64,000 nucleotides of DNA from Mugil cephalus. Lineage: Eukaryota > Chordata > Actinopteri > Mugiliformes > Mugilidae. Made by a program: the position numbers and the translations under genes. The notes beneath the pieces were generated by a model. That model did not search any database. It saw only the letters and a list, made by a program, of their open reading frames with translations, and had not been told where the DNA came from. Positions 23,301-34,566 of this stretch are shown in pieces. How positions within the stretch are numbered: the stretch's first letter is position 1; each line of letters begins with the position of its first letter. The stretch is taken from NCBI RefSeq assembly GCF_022458985.1, contig NC_061781.1, forward strand, positions 19,251,001 to 19,315,000, written 5' to 3'.

Positions 23301-26300
23301 GCATCTGACAATTGAGTAGAAATCTGCAAACATAACAACGTTTATATTAAAGTTGCGATCTCATTTTGTTTTCTTTGGCGGCTTCTGTGGCGACAAGTGT
23401 TAATTGTGAGTGTTTTTTTTCTTTTTCTTTTTGGATCTATCACTAGAAATAAGTTCCAAACACTGTAAACACAAGGATCATCAGTGGGTCACGGGCTCAA
23501 CAGTTATTTTACTCCCTCCTTAGGGGATGTTTGCCATTCATAGAAACTTGTGAAATTTACTCATCCCTCCTCCAATTTTTGTTTTGTCCTCCGAGACTGC
23601 TGCTAAAGATGTATACTGTGGTTTTCGCTTCAGCCGTCCAGAAGTTATTATTGGCGTTAATTAGCGCAGTGGGTTAGCCGCAGAGCTAAAGGGCAGCTAA
23701 ATATTTAACTAAGAATGAAATGGTTTCTCATTCACTGTCATGAAATTCCCCAGTCAATATATCACCACCATAACATCTAACAATGGCCTCACGTGCACAA
23801 TAACAAAAAGAGAGTATGAGAGATCAGAGTTCTCTGAGAGGACGAAAACCATTCGGGCATTAGCTTGATTTAACGTCAAACCTGTTAAAAGAGTTGTAGC
23901 GGGCTAGCACATGACTGATGACCGCGGTGATTTATTCCTGTTTGGAGCGCAAGAGCGCGACTGTATAGGGCAAAAACAGCCGAGTCAGCACAATGATCAA
24001 TCTCATCATAATAAACATGGAAACCTCACAAGAGATTCCAGGCTCTGGAAAAAGCCATCTATCAGCTTTCATTTGACTACTGGGAGCCCTCCACTCTGAC
24101 CTAGTTTGTTGAGCAACGTTGTTCCAGCCAAAAGTCGGCCCTATTTAGGAGGAGATCCAGTCCCACCACCCCTTTAAGTTTCACAGACAGGCTGGCGGAG
24201 CTTTACTCCTGCTGAGCCATGAAATCTGCAGTTAGTAGCTGCATTGATTAATTGCAGCAATAATCATAATTCTAAATGCATTTAATGTGTATGTGTGTGT
24301 GCACCACTGTGATTAGATGATATATAATGTACAAGGAACGTACGTCAGAAATCTCTTTTGGTTTTACTTCAGCGTAAATTTTCTTTTTTTACTACAATTT
24401 ACATAAAAAAACGAAATGTAATGAATTGTTATGATATAATATCAGATTTTAAATGGAATATTTCTTTTGAAAGGTGATGACGAAAACAACACGATACAGG
24501 TCCTGGTCGAAAAATAAAATGATAAAAACCCAAACCACGCACTTCGGTTTTCGTCACGATTAAACAAACCAGATGTTGGTGTGTTTTAAAAATGTCAGCC
24601 AGGCAGTTTTTGGTACTTGCGGGCAAAACAAGGCTAGATGTTTCCTCTTGTTTCCAGTCGTTGTGCTGAGCTTAGCTATCAAGCTGCTGGCTGCAGTTTT
24701 ATATTGACCCTATAAACTCATCTGAATCCCTGTATATTTTCCGTAATGTAAACTGATCCCTACTACTTACTAATTGTGATTGTAAGTGCATTTGCGAAAC
24801 TCTTCCCGAGGTAACCCTTCCCTCCCCGCTGACCACCCCGCTCTGCATCCTTCCACCGGAGTCTTACTGGTGGGGCCGCAAAGCTCCGATAATCGCCTCT
24901 GTGGAGGAGCACCTGCTCGCTGGGTCCGACCCATCTTGATCCCACTTAACAGGTGAGTGACCGCATTAACATCATTAACACGGGCAACTAGTGACACACC
25001 TTAACACGTGCCCACGCTCACAGGTAAACACGGTTTGAGGATGAGGGTGAGGCGACACACACACACACACACTAACGCTGATAGGGATCTGCGGGCTTAA
25101 ATACAGGATAGAGACAACTATGCGAGATCAAATTGCCACTACTGATGACTCACCCTTGAGCGTCCTTCTGTGGTCTATATAAAACAAGGAGGAGCTCTTT
25201 AATATCTCCTGATAGATGGTGTTAGTGCTGCAAAGACATGCGGACAGTGGGAACTCACCTGAAGCTGATCACAGACACACTCTTAAACCCAGGAAGCCCC
25301 TCCAGCGCGTCTTCTATCTGCAAAGACAAACATTCAAAAATAAAAACAAAATAAAATCAAACATCAGACTAAAGCTAGTTTGTTTCTTATTTTAAGTGGT
25401 TAGAATAAAACTGCTTCCACAATAACTCATATTTACTGTTCCAAAATAATTCTTGCTGTTCAAAGTAAATGAAAGGTCCTTTGTGCTATGGCCCACATCA
25501 TTATTCCGAAAAGGCGAACCACTGCCCTGCAGTCAACTGGCAAGGAGCTCTTTTTATTGGTGCCGATTATTGGTCTTTCTTCTCCGCACAATGCGAGAAA
25601 AAAACAATACAAACACTGTTACACAGACTTGCTGACCCAGTTAATTTAATTTTACGGGGGAGAAAAAAAACACGCAAATAGGTCTCCAGAGCCTTTTGTC
25701 TGTTTACTTGTCCTCCAGTCCTCCCATCTCCGCACTCGTTTACTATCATGTCCTCCCCTCCACTCGGCGGCACACATTGAACTTTAATCTTTTCAAGGCC
25801 TGTGAGCATGCGTGTGTGCGGCGCGTGCTGGCACGCCAAGGTGCCTGCTGATCTAATGAGTCTAGCAAATCCCCAACGACAATAAAAAAGCAGGTTATCA
25901 CCCAGAAACGAGAATGTTGTTATTTACAAGCGCGCGTCGGTGCGCGCACTGCGTTCATGTGTCGAGACGACTTGCCAGGAAAGAAAAAGCCTGTTAATTT
26001 TCAGAGTAGCTGTAAAAAACCGCTGTGGTTACAAGGTGAGTGCCGGTGCATGCATGCACAAAAGTATATCTATTCCCCAGATGTTTCATAAAGCTGTAGT
26101 CTCCACCACAAACAACTATTTGCCTTGAAATCTGGATGTGTTTTAAAACCAGGCCTCACATTTTGGGTTCCCCTCCCGCTGCTGTTAACCTACATGTTAT
26201 TGTCTCAATCACGGACTGTAAACCAGTGGATATATCAGGTACAGGCCTGAATCTAAGGGGGGGGATGCAAACCTTTTCGGCGAGCTGTCTGCTGAGTGTT

Positions 26301-29300
26301 TGGTACTGGAGGCTCGCCGGATCTTTAAGGTCATCGCTGTACGTCTCTCCGGTCAAGATGATGCTCAGCTCCACTACTTGCTCCAGCACAGCTGGCGTAG
26401 GAGGCTGGAGGGCAATGTCATTGTCCAGCTGTTGCATGAAAAAAAAGAAAAGGATGAACAGTCACGCTTGCAGTTCAGTGCACACATCAGTAAAGCTTCC
26501 ATATCTGTGTGTGACACTCACTGGACTGTCCTCCTCCTCCTCTGGTGAAACCAAAGCAGCGTCCTCTTCTACTTTAGCTACATCTTCTGGATGGTTGACA
26601 AAGAAAAAAATTAAGAAAAGATTGTTGGTTTATTTGAATTGGATGCGAGCTTAAACCGTTGGCGTGTGCCGTGTTGGCTGATTAGACTGTTCTGACCCCG
26701 GGTTCAGTCTAAATCTTGGACAGAACTGGCCTAAAGCCAAGCGCGACAGAAAGTGAAACAGCACAAGAAGATTAAATGGAGGCAAGTGGACCTCCCGTGC
26801 AGCGTTATCAGGAGTGACACTAACCGAGCTCAGGAGCTTGAGTGACTTCTGCGGCGGCTGGCATCGGGGTGCTGCGAAGTAGTAGAGGATCAACAAGGTG
26901 AAGTCACATGTAAAGTAAAAAACGCACACAAAACACAGTATTTAAGGAGTTCTGCACACTGTGGGATGACACACGGCTAGAAGGTGAAGGATTTCAACAA
27001 AGAGTTGTTTGCTGCTAACAAGTCTCGGGGAAAACCAGAAGTTATTACAGCACATTAAAACGGGCTCGCTGTCGTATTTTTGTGTGTTATGACGACTACC
27101 GGAGCCAGAAACAATGCAGTTTTTCCTCTCTTTTTTTTGACATAATTGAGAACGTTCCGGAATAAGATCCGTGTAATATTACGGAAAAATATACTTTAAT
27201 GGCTCCCACAAGCTACATAAACGTTTAATAAAAGATTTTTAATAGGCCGTCCTGTGTTGGTAGGTAAATACTGTAAAGACATCCAAATTAATTGATAACA
27301 AAAGACTTATATCTGCTTAAAATTACATTGTAGTACGTTGATTTATGATTATATTGTGCTTATAAATCCGTACAGGGGAGAAATGCAGTATAATAGCTCC
27401 TCTGTGTATTTTGAATGGTTTATGGATAAAACAATGATGTGTTTTATCGTGCTGCAACCACTCAGGCAGAACTCGCTGACGGTTTTGTCTTTTGACTGGA
27501 TTTGTTGAGAACAATAAAAAAGATAAAATACTGCAAATATTGTTAACCTTCAGAGAGGAAACTCAAACAGACAGCTGGGACACTTGGATACTAGCATCCA
27601 AGTCTGGGACACAAAAACTCCAAAAAACAGAGAAACGCCAGAAATCTGAAGTCTGAAGTGGGAATATGAACAGATAAGGTTGAAAGAGTCTTGACAACCT
27701 CACCTGCACATATGCTGCCAAGACCTGGTGGGCTCGCTAAGGATCGAAGGAGGAATGACACATTTACAGGCTTAATGAGATAGGACATGTACTGTTGAAA
27801 TGTTACACTTAAAGGTGAAGAGTTTATTTTACCTTTTCAAACCAGGCATCGACATTCGCTGGAAATGGAAAAAAAAAAACAACAACACAATGAGCAGAGT
27901 CATTTATTAATCCGCTCTGACTTTGGTTTAATCATGTTAAAAGTTACCCACTCACCTTCTCAACCAGAGCCTGGTGCTCCTCCGATTGGCTGAAATAGCT
28001 GCCGATATCCTGCGCAGTGACCGTGCCCTCCTGGCACCGGCTCATCCAGCTCTGGTACTCGTCCTGCTCCGGGAGGCGGTCCCAGAAGATCTTGAAAGCC
28101 TCCCATATGGTCTCCTGACACACTGGTGATACCGGGCAAAGACACCACTTTAATAGCCCGAACGTGCAGGACCTGCTTCCGTGTCTGGCGAATTACAGCT
28201 AATCAACGCTTGCTGATTAGCGGTAGGACTGATAGGTTCAGGAGGTCCTTTGTCCCCACATCCATCAGACTGTACAACACCACCGTTTAAATATTCCCTT
28301 GTAAAAATGTAAAACTGCCAGTGAACTGTTCATAGTTTGGAACGGCCACTACTCAGACATTCAAGATTCAAGATAACTTTATTGATCCCCACAGGGAAAT
28401 AGTTTTGTCCAAGAGTCCCAAGATAAGAAAGAACAAATATGAACCAGACATAAACATAAGAATAAAAAATGAAATGAAATAAAATAATCTTAAATATTGA
28501 ATATAAGAATGAGGTCGTAAAGAATTGAGATATATAAGCATTTGCATAAGATATACAGACAATTTAGCCAAAGTGTCTCAGTGTGAGGTTAGATAAAGTT
28601 TTTTTTTGCACGTTAATACAGTCCCATACATATTAACAGTCTTCCATTAGCATTGCTCATACTGCATACGTTGATATTGCTGTTATGTTATTTTCATGTC
28701 ACTTGAATTTCCCCCCTGGGGTTGGATAGAGTGTTTTTCTGTTCCATTCTTGTATTATATTCATAGGTATTATTTGCCTCAGCTTTACGTCCACGTCATG
28801 ACACAACGGCTTCTCATGAGTCAGACGACTGGGCACTTGTCCAAATGCACGGACATGTACGCTCCAGTCTTCTTCTCTAATCAATGCTGCCTGTGAGACC
28901 TGAGAAACCGGAGTCCACATCCAAATGTTACCTAACTGACCTCAACTTTTTACTGTCACAAACTGGCACAGATCTCCTCTTAGTGCCAACAAGATCGTCT
29001 TAACATCCAGCAGCATGAGTTCAGTTACCGGTATGGCACCTTGATCTCAGCCAACACGCACACATCACAGATAAGACTGTCCATGCACTTCTTCCAACGA
29101 TGCATTTGTTTGAGGGGTCACCTAACCCAAATCCACTCAAAATAAATAGAAACAATAAAAATCTATGTGGAAAATGTGCATGAAATATTTAAGTTGAAAT
29201 ATCAGCACCATCAGCAAGTTTCAACATAAGTATTTTTATATTACTGGTCAGTTATTGACACTTTTAGGTTTTACTGTTTTTGCAAATGCTGGAATAAATA

Positions 29301-30737
29301 ATTTTATAAACATTTATCATCTTATACAGTTAGAGATTTATGTTATAACAGCATCTCATATTTTATGTTTAATTAATACATGATTTAATACATGACTTAT
29401 TCAATTTATTATTATTATTATTTAATATAGTATTTAAGAAGGCTTTGCTGGCCCGCCACTGCATTATAAGATGATTTCATGAATCCAGGTGATAAAAATA
29501 TAATAAGATTTATACATTTAGTAAAGCAAAATGTCAAAGATTAGTATATAACCCTCAAATTCATACTTCAGTACAGAACGTACAACTTGTTGTTGGTATG
29601 CAGCCTCGCTGACAGTTTTGTTTTTATGTGTCTAGGGTTCGAGTAAGTACGTAAAGGAATAACCACTGAAAAATTGCACTTTAAAAACCCAACGGCAGCA
29701 TGACGTTGACTGGAAACAAACAAAACAGGCCGCAGTAAATCTGTGGCTTTGCTGTTGATTCAATGCTGTGAGCAGCTCAATTTAAATTACATTCAACCCC
29801 ACACAAATGTACACACAGACGTTGGTTTGTAGGTTTTGGGACGGACTACTATTTACAGCAGGTGAAAAAAAAAAAAAAAGTTTGAGTTTCTAGAGAGAGA
29901 TCTGTCAAGCTGATAAAATATCCCAAGCTTTGGTTTTTGGCTGCGTTAGTTGGACTTGAAGCCAATTAACTTAAGAAATAAAGTTATTCTGAAAAGTCAG
30001 ACCATGTGGGTAAAGTTAAAGGAGTATGACACTACAGTACAACTCGCTCCTATACCTCAACAACACATTAATTTATAAGTAGATTGCAGTTTATTTAAAT
30101 GCAAATCTCATGCGGTCTAATTGCTACAAGTCTCCAAACAGATGCTACTAGATTAATGAAGTGGATGAAGTGGAACAACCTTGTCAACTACTTTTTGCAC
30201 ACCGTGGACGTGAAGTAGAGGGGACGACTGAATAAAATCCTTGAAATCTGTTGGTGTGCCCTCACCTCTTTTGTAAAAAAAAAATCATCTACACTTAACT
30301 GAGATCTAAATTCACCTATGTTATCTCCTACCTCTGAGGTGAAAGTAGCTCAGATGGTTTGCAACAGCTTGCTGAGCAGTCTCTTGTGTGCACAGTTTGA
30401 CTCCACTGGGGAAAAGGATGTTCCTTTTGCGTCGAGAAATAACTGCATGGCCTTCATGAGCCGCCTTGACTTCTGATACACGAATGAGGTGTGGAAGCAC
30501 CACGGACTCCTGAGTATAAGGCAGGTCCAGGTATCCCATCGAGGAACCTTCCAATGATGCATCTAGAGTGACGAGAAAATAAAATATTTAGGACTTTAGC
30601 ATTTGTCTACGCTTTGGATTGTCAGTGCGCAATAAGATTTTAACTTCTGATACGTTACCTGTCCTTATGTCCAAAAATATCACCACTAAACTGAATACAA
30701 CAGAGTAGAAAACACATCTCCAAGCTTTGATGTTCAT
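11312..30737 (-). CDS. impg2: Interphotoreceptor matrix proteoglycan 2
   Basis: IMPG2 (SPACRCAN) is a hyaluronan-binding, chondroitin-sulfate-bearing membrane proteoglycan of the matrix around rod and cone outer segments. I assembled 19 exons: 30659-30737, 30332-30562, 27956-28122, 27833-27858, 27704-27736, 26825-26871, 26522-26586, 26273-26428, 25259-25317, 22341-22552, 20913-20956, 19915-20098, 18758-19650, 17161-17448, 16836-17055, 15801-16011, 14494-14682, 11937-12138 and 11312-11391. Their phases agree at every junction, giving 1128 codons plus two bases; human IMPG2 has about 1240 residues. Order: signal peptide ([10 protein letters not shown] start), [13 protein letters not shown] segment, SEA1, acidic mucin-like region, SEA2, EGF repeats, membrane helix, tail ending [17 protein letters not shown]. 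The membrane helix and close match across SEA2, EGF and tail favour IMPG2 over IMPG1. The final few codons lie on an unplaced exon. Teleosts can keep two impg2 copies, so a or b is undecided. Confidence 0.95.
11937..12138 (-). other. impg2: impg2 cytoplasmic-tail exon
   Basis: This 202-bp exon encodes the juxtamembrane and cytoplasmic tail: [18 protein letters not shown], then a Tyr-rich stretch ([10 protein letters not shown]), then [17 protein letters not shown]. It joins in phase to 11312-11391, which continues [20 protein letters not shown]. The NPMYES and EEI..IYE.SEL blocks are the most conserved parts of the IMPG2 tail. The tail-exon donor GTGCGT is followed by a short ACACAC repeat inside the intron. 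Confidence 0.9.
12534..13342 (+). mobile_element. THAP-domain DNA transposon relic in impg2 intron
   Basis: On the plus strand, 12672-12847 encodes a broken THAP zinc finger. One frame reads [20 protein letters not shown], matching the THAP start (C-x3-C then TNRF). After a frame break a second frame contains [10 protein letters not shown] and ends [11 protein letters not shown], matching the THAP end (C-x2-H then V-S-G). A GTAATA splice-donor-like site follows at 12848. The block lies between inverted sequences TGACGTCACATCCGGC (12534-12549) and the reverse of GCGGAAGTGACGTCA (ending 13342), 13 of 16 matching on my count. This suggests a decayed P-element-like or other THAP transposon on the strand opposite impg2. 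Confidence 0.55.
14494..14682 (-). other. impg2: impg2 exon: end of EGF repeat and transmembrane helix
   Basis: The exon reads [20 protein letters not shown], completing the second EGF-like repeat, then a helix of about 23 hydrophobic residues ([20 protein letters not shown] and FFLA). A basic residue and [14 protein letters not shown] follow on the cytoplasmic side. Having a membrane helix directly after the EGF repeats is the IMPG2 arrangement. Donor GTGAGG, acceptor CACCTCCAG. Confidence 0.92.
15801..16011 (-). other. impg2: impg2 EGF-like exon
   Basis: The exon encodes [20 protein letters not shown], then [17 protein letters not shown], then [20 protein letters not shown] and GQGAIC. The six-cysteine spacing (C..C..C..C.C..C) of the first EGF-like repeat and the first half of the second is complete. 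It follows directly on SEA2 (ending KYSLDVESG) as in mammalian IMPG2. Confidence 0.92.
16339..16461 (-). other. Exon-like 123-bp cassette in impg2 intron
   Basis: Between the SEA2 and EGF exons, a minus-strand block is bounded by a good acceptor (CTCATTTAG) and donor (GTAATATT). It is open in one phase, with segments [20 protein letters not shown] and [20 protein letters not shown], and GC-rich third positions unlike the flanking intron. In the host reading phase it meets TGA after seven codons. Its source is unknown; it may be a poison exon, an inserted fragment or chance. Confidence 0.25.
16836..17448 (-). other. impg2: impg2 second SEA domain (two exons)
   Basis: Exon 17161-17448 gives [40 protein letters not shown]; exon 16836-17055 continues [40 protein letters not shown] and ends [15 protein letters not shown]. 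This is the membrane-proximal SEA fold. The NFRNGS/VVNSR core and flanking residues are near identical to mammalian IMPG2. The separating intron, 17056-17160, is 105 bp and has no stop in the joined frame. Confidence 0.93.
17643..18592. mobile_element. Non-autonomous transposon with GTTTACATGCACA inverted ends
   Basis: A 13-base inverted repeat is perfect: GTTTACATGCACA at 17648-17660 and its reverse complement at 18574-18586. The sequence beside each end continues similarly (CTTAATCAAG on the left; a sequence with AATCGGATTAAGGC on the right). The interior has no transposase frame and is A/T rich at its right half. It sits inside an impg2 intron. The class is not certain; short fish DNA elements with such ends are common. 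Confidence 0.6.
18758..19650 (-). other. impg2: impg2 large acidic mucin-like exon
   Basis: This 893-bp exon encodes about 297 residues dominated by Glu, Val, Thr, Ser, Pro and Ala. It corresponds to the long, poorly conserved central domain of IMPG2 that carries O-glycans and chondroitin sulfate. An acidic-flanked Ser-Gly-Ser-Gly pair ([14 protein letters not shown]) is a candidate glycosaminoglycan site. Two preceding exons, 19915-20098 and 20913-20956, have the same character (for example [16 protein letters not shown]). It is shorter than the human domain. The opposite strand also looks open over the same interval, a shadow of the biased codon content. Confidence 0.9.
22918..22946. repeat. 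TTC microsatellite
   Basis: About nine consecutive TTC/CTT triplets lie in an impg2 intron. Confidence 0.9.
24640..24730. repeat. Fragment of dispersed fish repeat
   Basis: AGCTGCTGGCTGCAGTTTTA followed by TATTGACCCTATAAACTCAT resembles the far end of the repeat family seen at 7855-8060. This is recognised by eye only, so the assignment is tentative. Confidence 0.3.
25053..25072. repeat. AC microsatellite
   Basis: A run of about ten AC dinucleotides lies in an impg2 intron. Confidence 0.9.
27704..28122 (-). other. impg2: impg2 conserved N-terminal block and two very small exons
   Basis: Exon 27956-28122 encodes [20 protein letters not shown] and ends [15 protein letters not shown], the conserved region of IMPG proteins after the [13 protein letters not shown] segment. 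It is followed by a 26-bp exon (27833-27858, RMSMPGLK) and a 33-bp exon (27704-27736, [11 protein letters not shown]). The phases of both small exons are forced by their neighbours and agree, which supports them despite their length. Confidence 0.8.
28361..28410. repeat. LINE-type 3' tail fragment
   Basis: AAGATAACTTTATTGATCCC followed by CACAGGGAAAT matches a 3'-end motif frequent in fish non-LTR retroelements. Only the tail is present. It lies in the first long impg2 intron. The clade is not determined. Confidence 0.45.
28411..30331. other. Long impg2 intron
   Basis: A/T-rich intron sequence between exons 27956-28122 and 30332-30562. I see no further exon, and the phases across the gap already agree. 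It contains short A runs and no complete mobile element that I can recognise. Confidence 0.5.
30659..30737 (-). other. impg2: impg2 first coding exon, signal peptide
   Basis: The ATG at 30737 begins [20 protein letters not shown], a basic residue followed by about 15 hydrophobic residues, a plausible secretory signal. It ends FLDIRT with a GTAACG donor, and a split codon joins to 30562. I chose this start because it is the only ATG leading in phase into the conserved exon and it carries the expected signal. Confidence 0.85.
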
Positions 30738-33700
30738 GTTAAATCCCGTGATTGTGTTTAAATCCTTGGACTCGGGAAAGGATCACGCAGATACGTAGTT
30801 CCCCTCAAGTCACGTGAAAACGATATGAACAGCTTCTTACAAGTTTGCATAGTTCAGAATTCCTCAGACACAAAAAAGAAAAGCAGAACCCCAATCAGAA
30901 ACCATTTGATGAACATACTGGTTTCTTGCCTTCCCCTGGGGCTGATGAGAGGTGTGTCCCATGGCGGAGTGAGGATAGTGCGTGGCCTCAGGTAGAAAAG
31001 GCAGATGGCTCTTGGAGAGCGGGGGATTTTTTAATGCTCTCTAATCCTGTTTACTCTAAGCCTTTTAGAAGAGCTCCAAGAAGTTACTGGAGCAACACGG
31101 GGAAGGGAGGGCGCTTAGCGTGGAGGAAACATGGACAGTGAGGAAGGCCATACGGCCAACGTCAAGCAAAGAGTTGCATCAAAGTATTTAGATAAATATG
31201 AGGGAGGATGGGGATTAGGCACATTTGATTCTTAATGAAAAGCATTGAACTCTGGTCAATCAGTTGACATTTTAGCTGCTACCAACCCACTGCAAACTGC
31301 TGCACAGGCTATTTAAAGAAGTGCATTTACAACTGATGCTGTATCAAAGATTTCCTACACATGTGACATACACAAATTAGAAATTGAAATCCTCTCACTA
31401 TGTCTACTCATTTCAATCATTTCTACAGAGTTGGTACTTTCTGCCTCTTTGAACTTGTATCTGCTGCAGTGGATCATAACTTGTCAACATTTGCTTTGGA
31501 GAATATCTACAATAGTCATAAGTTGTGTGATTATAGCATGACAATGTCTACACATTTCTACATAATTTTGAAAAGACAGAAAAAGACAACTATAGAGCAC
31601 TTTCGTTTAGCATTAGCATGCTAACGTTTGCTAATTACCACAACGTACCTTGTAGGCTACAGGCCAGAAGAGACTACAAAAAAAAACTTTTACTGGTGGT
31701 AAAGCGGGGTTTTTCTGAAAAATTCTCCTTGGAAAGTGGACTTACACTTTCCAAAGTAAAATATCTGGACAAAGCATCTCTGACGAAATACAACAATTCA
31801 GTCTGAAGAGATTGAAAAGCTAGCGAACAGTCGGCGTAGCTCACTGTTTGTGTACTGAAGTTAGCATGATGCTAGACGGTTTTTATAACGTTTTGTATAT
31901 TGTTGGGAATATTAACAGTGACCAGAGTCATACATAAAACTCTGTAACTGGCTGGAAAATGAAGCCAACGAAGAAGTGCCAAAAATAACCTCTTGTCTCA
32001 GACCTCTATGTTAAAATGCACAACGTTACAGCAGAATTAAACATGTCTACAACCTTATTCTTGTGTCAATAGCTATAATGTTCCCATTCTTGACAAGTAT
32101 ATGGGGTTGAGTTTTTAAATAATTTGATTATTTAGATTTTATTAAGGCTGAAAGTTAAGCTCTCACTCCTTACTTTTTTTGCCCATTTGTGAAGAGAAGT
32201 CAAAATGGCGACCACCAGAGACATCCACATTGAATTTCAAAATTAAATGGGTACTTCTGTTGACGTCACAAACGATTTGTCCATCTGTATATACAGAAAC
32301 TTGGCATGATAGCAGTCTCGTTGTCTTCCAAACCTTGCAAAAGATCCAGAATAATTAAGAGTGCTGGATGTTTTGACATATTTAGAAATGGTGGCAAAAT
32401 CATTTTGGAATCTAGACTGATCCTCTGAGGATCTTAAACATCAAGCTGTTGTTGAGATATTTCAAACCTCAGCTTCGCAGCTGTCAGACTTCACTGTGGT
32501 CCTTCTTGACCAGGAAGTTGATTGCATCCGATATTTGTTTAGAGATTTCCATCTGGACCACACAAATACACACAAATGGAGTGGCATCATTTGAGCAACG
32601 CCACTGACACAGTTAAAAACACTAACCAGAACCATTTTTAATAGCAGAAATTGAAGCTATTATTCAGTGTTTTGAAGAGCTATTTGAAGTCAGAGGTGAA
32701 TTTGCGTTCCCTTACAGCCTTCTACATACTTCGGGCACCTAGACAAATAACCTACTAGTAATGTCTATGTTTAACTCTGTGAGTGTTTGATCCTGTAAGC
32801 TGAAATCATGGAGCCAAATAGGCCTGCATGGCTTTACTCTGGCAGTTTACTTACAGTTTGGTTGCGTGCATCCCTCACTGATGCTACTCATCAACATAAA
32901 ACAATATTGTAGACAGTGGAAATGGCTTAGCGTCCATAAACTTTAGATATTGTGGTGGCAAAATGGCTGAACAACCTTGCCATGCACAACGAAAGGAGGA
33001 TTATTGAGTCAAAGTGTGAGGGGATCTGACTAATTGAGACAGTAAATACACCTAAGCTGACCATATAACCCCGTGCACAGATTATACCAGCAAGCAATGC
33101 AATGCAAAGCCATTTTCAGACAAAGGCAGAAAGAGAAAAATGGTTTGTGGAATGGGAGAATGCTTTTGCTATGTTAAAACACAGTCTGTTTAACCAATTT
33201 ATGGTGCTCATCCTCTTAGGAAAAACCACAAAGAAAATAAGTAGTTCAGAAGCCAGAGCTACATCCAAAGATTTGTCCAGTTGATAACACTGGCAGGGAT
33301 GGTAATTCACTGCAACCATGTCATTTCAAACAGAAAACCAGGGAAAAAAACAGAACTAATGTATTTTTGCTTAACCAAATTTTATTACACAACTGAAACC
33401 AAATGCATTTTTGGTTCAGCTACTGTACATTCATCCAGCACAATGCCTGAAACAAAAATGGTCACATTGAGGGCGTCATGGAAGTGTAAAAAGAGAAATA
33501 AACATCTGAACGAAAACCAGGAAAACCTACAGAACTAAGGTACCAGTAGGAAACGTCTGCCACATGTGTGAGAAAACATACCGCAACACTTTTTGCAAAC
33601 TGTATTTATATCGAACAAATCGATTTCTCAAAATGTAAGTTTAAAAAAAAAATAAAAATAGGCTTTACTACAATGAGGCTCTTCATACTATCACAACACA

Positions 33701-34566
33701 CATCCATCTACGTATGGGTAGATACTGAAGCGTAAGTTACATTACAGCAGCTGCTAACTTTTAAAGGGTCAGCTAACGTCGAAGAAATTTCCAAATACTA
33801 TTTGAGGGTGTTTTATATGCAAAGTGACAGTATGCAGTAGGCTGAATTCATGTAGGCAGAGTAAATTTCCAAATTTGTTTTCATCAGCAAACATTGCAGC
33901 ATCCCAGTATTAGTTTGTGTCTACGGAGGATTGTAATAAAGATAGAGTGTCACAGATACAGAGGGGCACGAAGAGTTCAGCTTTGTGGCAAAGAGGAAGA
34001 GGTGACAAACTGCCACCTCCTCTCTGAGCTCACCATGAGTGAGTGATGCACAGTCCTTAGGGTCCAGTAACATTTTTCATAACAGGATGTTCTGCTGTCT
34101 ACGTCAGATCTCATCGAGTATAAGTGTAGTCAGGCACACAAAGGCAAAATCAGAATGACTTTGAAAGGATTGAGCCATTAGTCACACAAAACAAATATCA
34201 GTGAAGCGAAGAAACAGTTCCCATGTTCCTCTTCAAACTACAACTGTTACACGTAAACTCAATATTTGGCTTGACTTTGATTCTACGTAGAAAATTAAAT
34301 ACAAATGTTCCTCTTTATAAAATATCTAGTCGCATAAAAACAAACAGTAAAAAGTCTTGTGGTGTACAAACGTTTGTCTAGATACACTCTTAGCTTAAAT
34401 TAGCCAGTGGCTTCGTTCACTCGCAAGACCTACAAACGGTGAAAGGTTCAAGTTAATGCACAAAATGAAAATCTACTTCAAAAGGAAATATTTTCACTTT
34501 CTTGCTGAAATGTCAGTCGCTCAGTGTGAGCAGTGATTAATAGTGGCTGCAGGGACTGGGACGCAC
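30738..34566. other. Intergenic spacer between impg2 and senp7, with senp7 3'UTR
   Basis: No coding gene is supported. Upstream of impg2 (30740-30900) I see no clear TATA or GC box. The senp7 3'UTR runs down from 34566; a minus-strand AATAAA-type signal (TTTTATT on plus) near 33375 is a plausible end. The stretch 31600-32480 has repetitive, fish-typical motifs (TAGCATTAGCATGCTAACG), probably old repeats that I cannot classify. Confidence 0.45.

Larger units (their letters stand above)
22341..26428 (-). other. impg2: impg2 first SEA domain (three exons)
   Basis: Exons 26273-26428, 25259-25317 and 22341-22552 join to encode [60 protein letters not shown] and later [36 protein letters not shown]. 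This is the N-terminal SEA domain. The separating introns are long, about 1.0 and 2.7 kb. Confidence 0.9.

Noticed and set aside
30845-31141. A 98-codon plus-strand frame upstream of impg2
   Set aside because: Low-complexity start, no splice partners, no recognisable domain.
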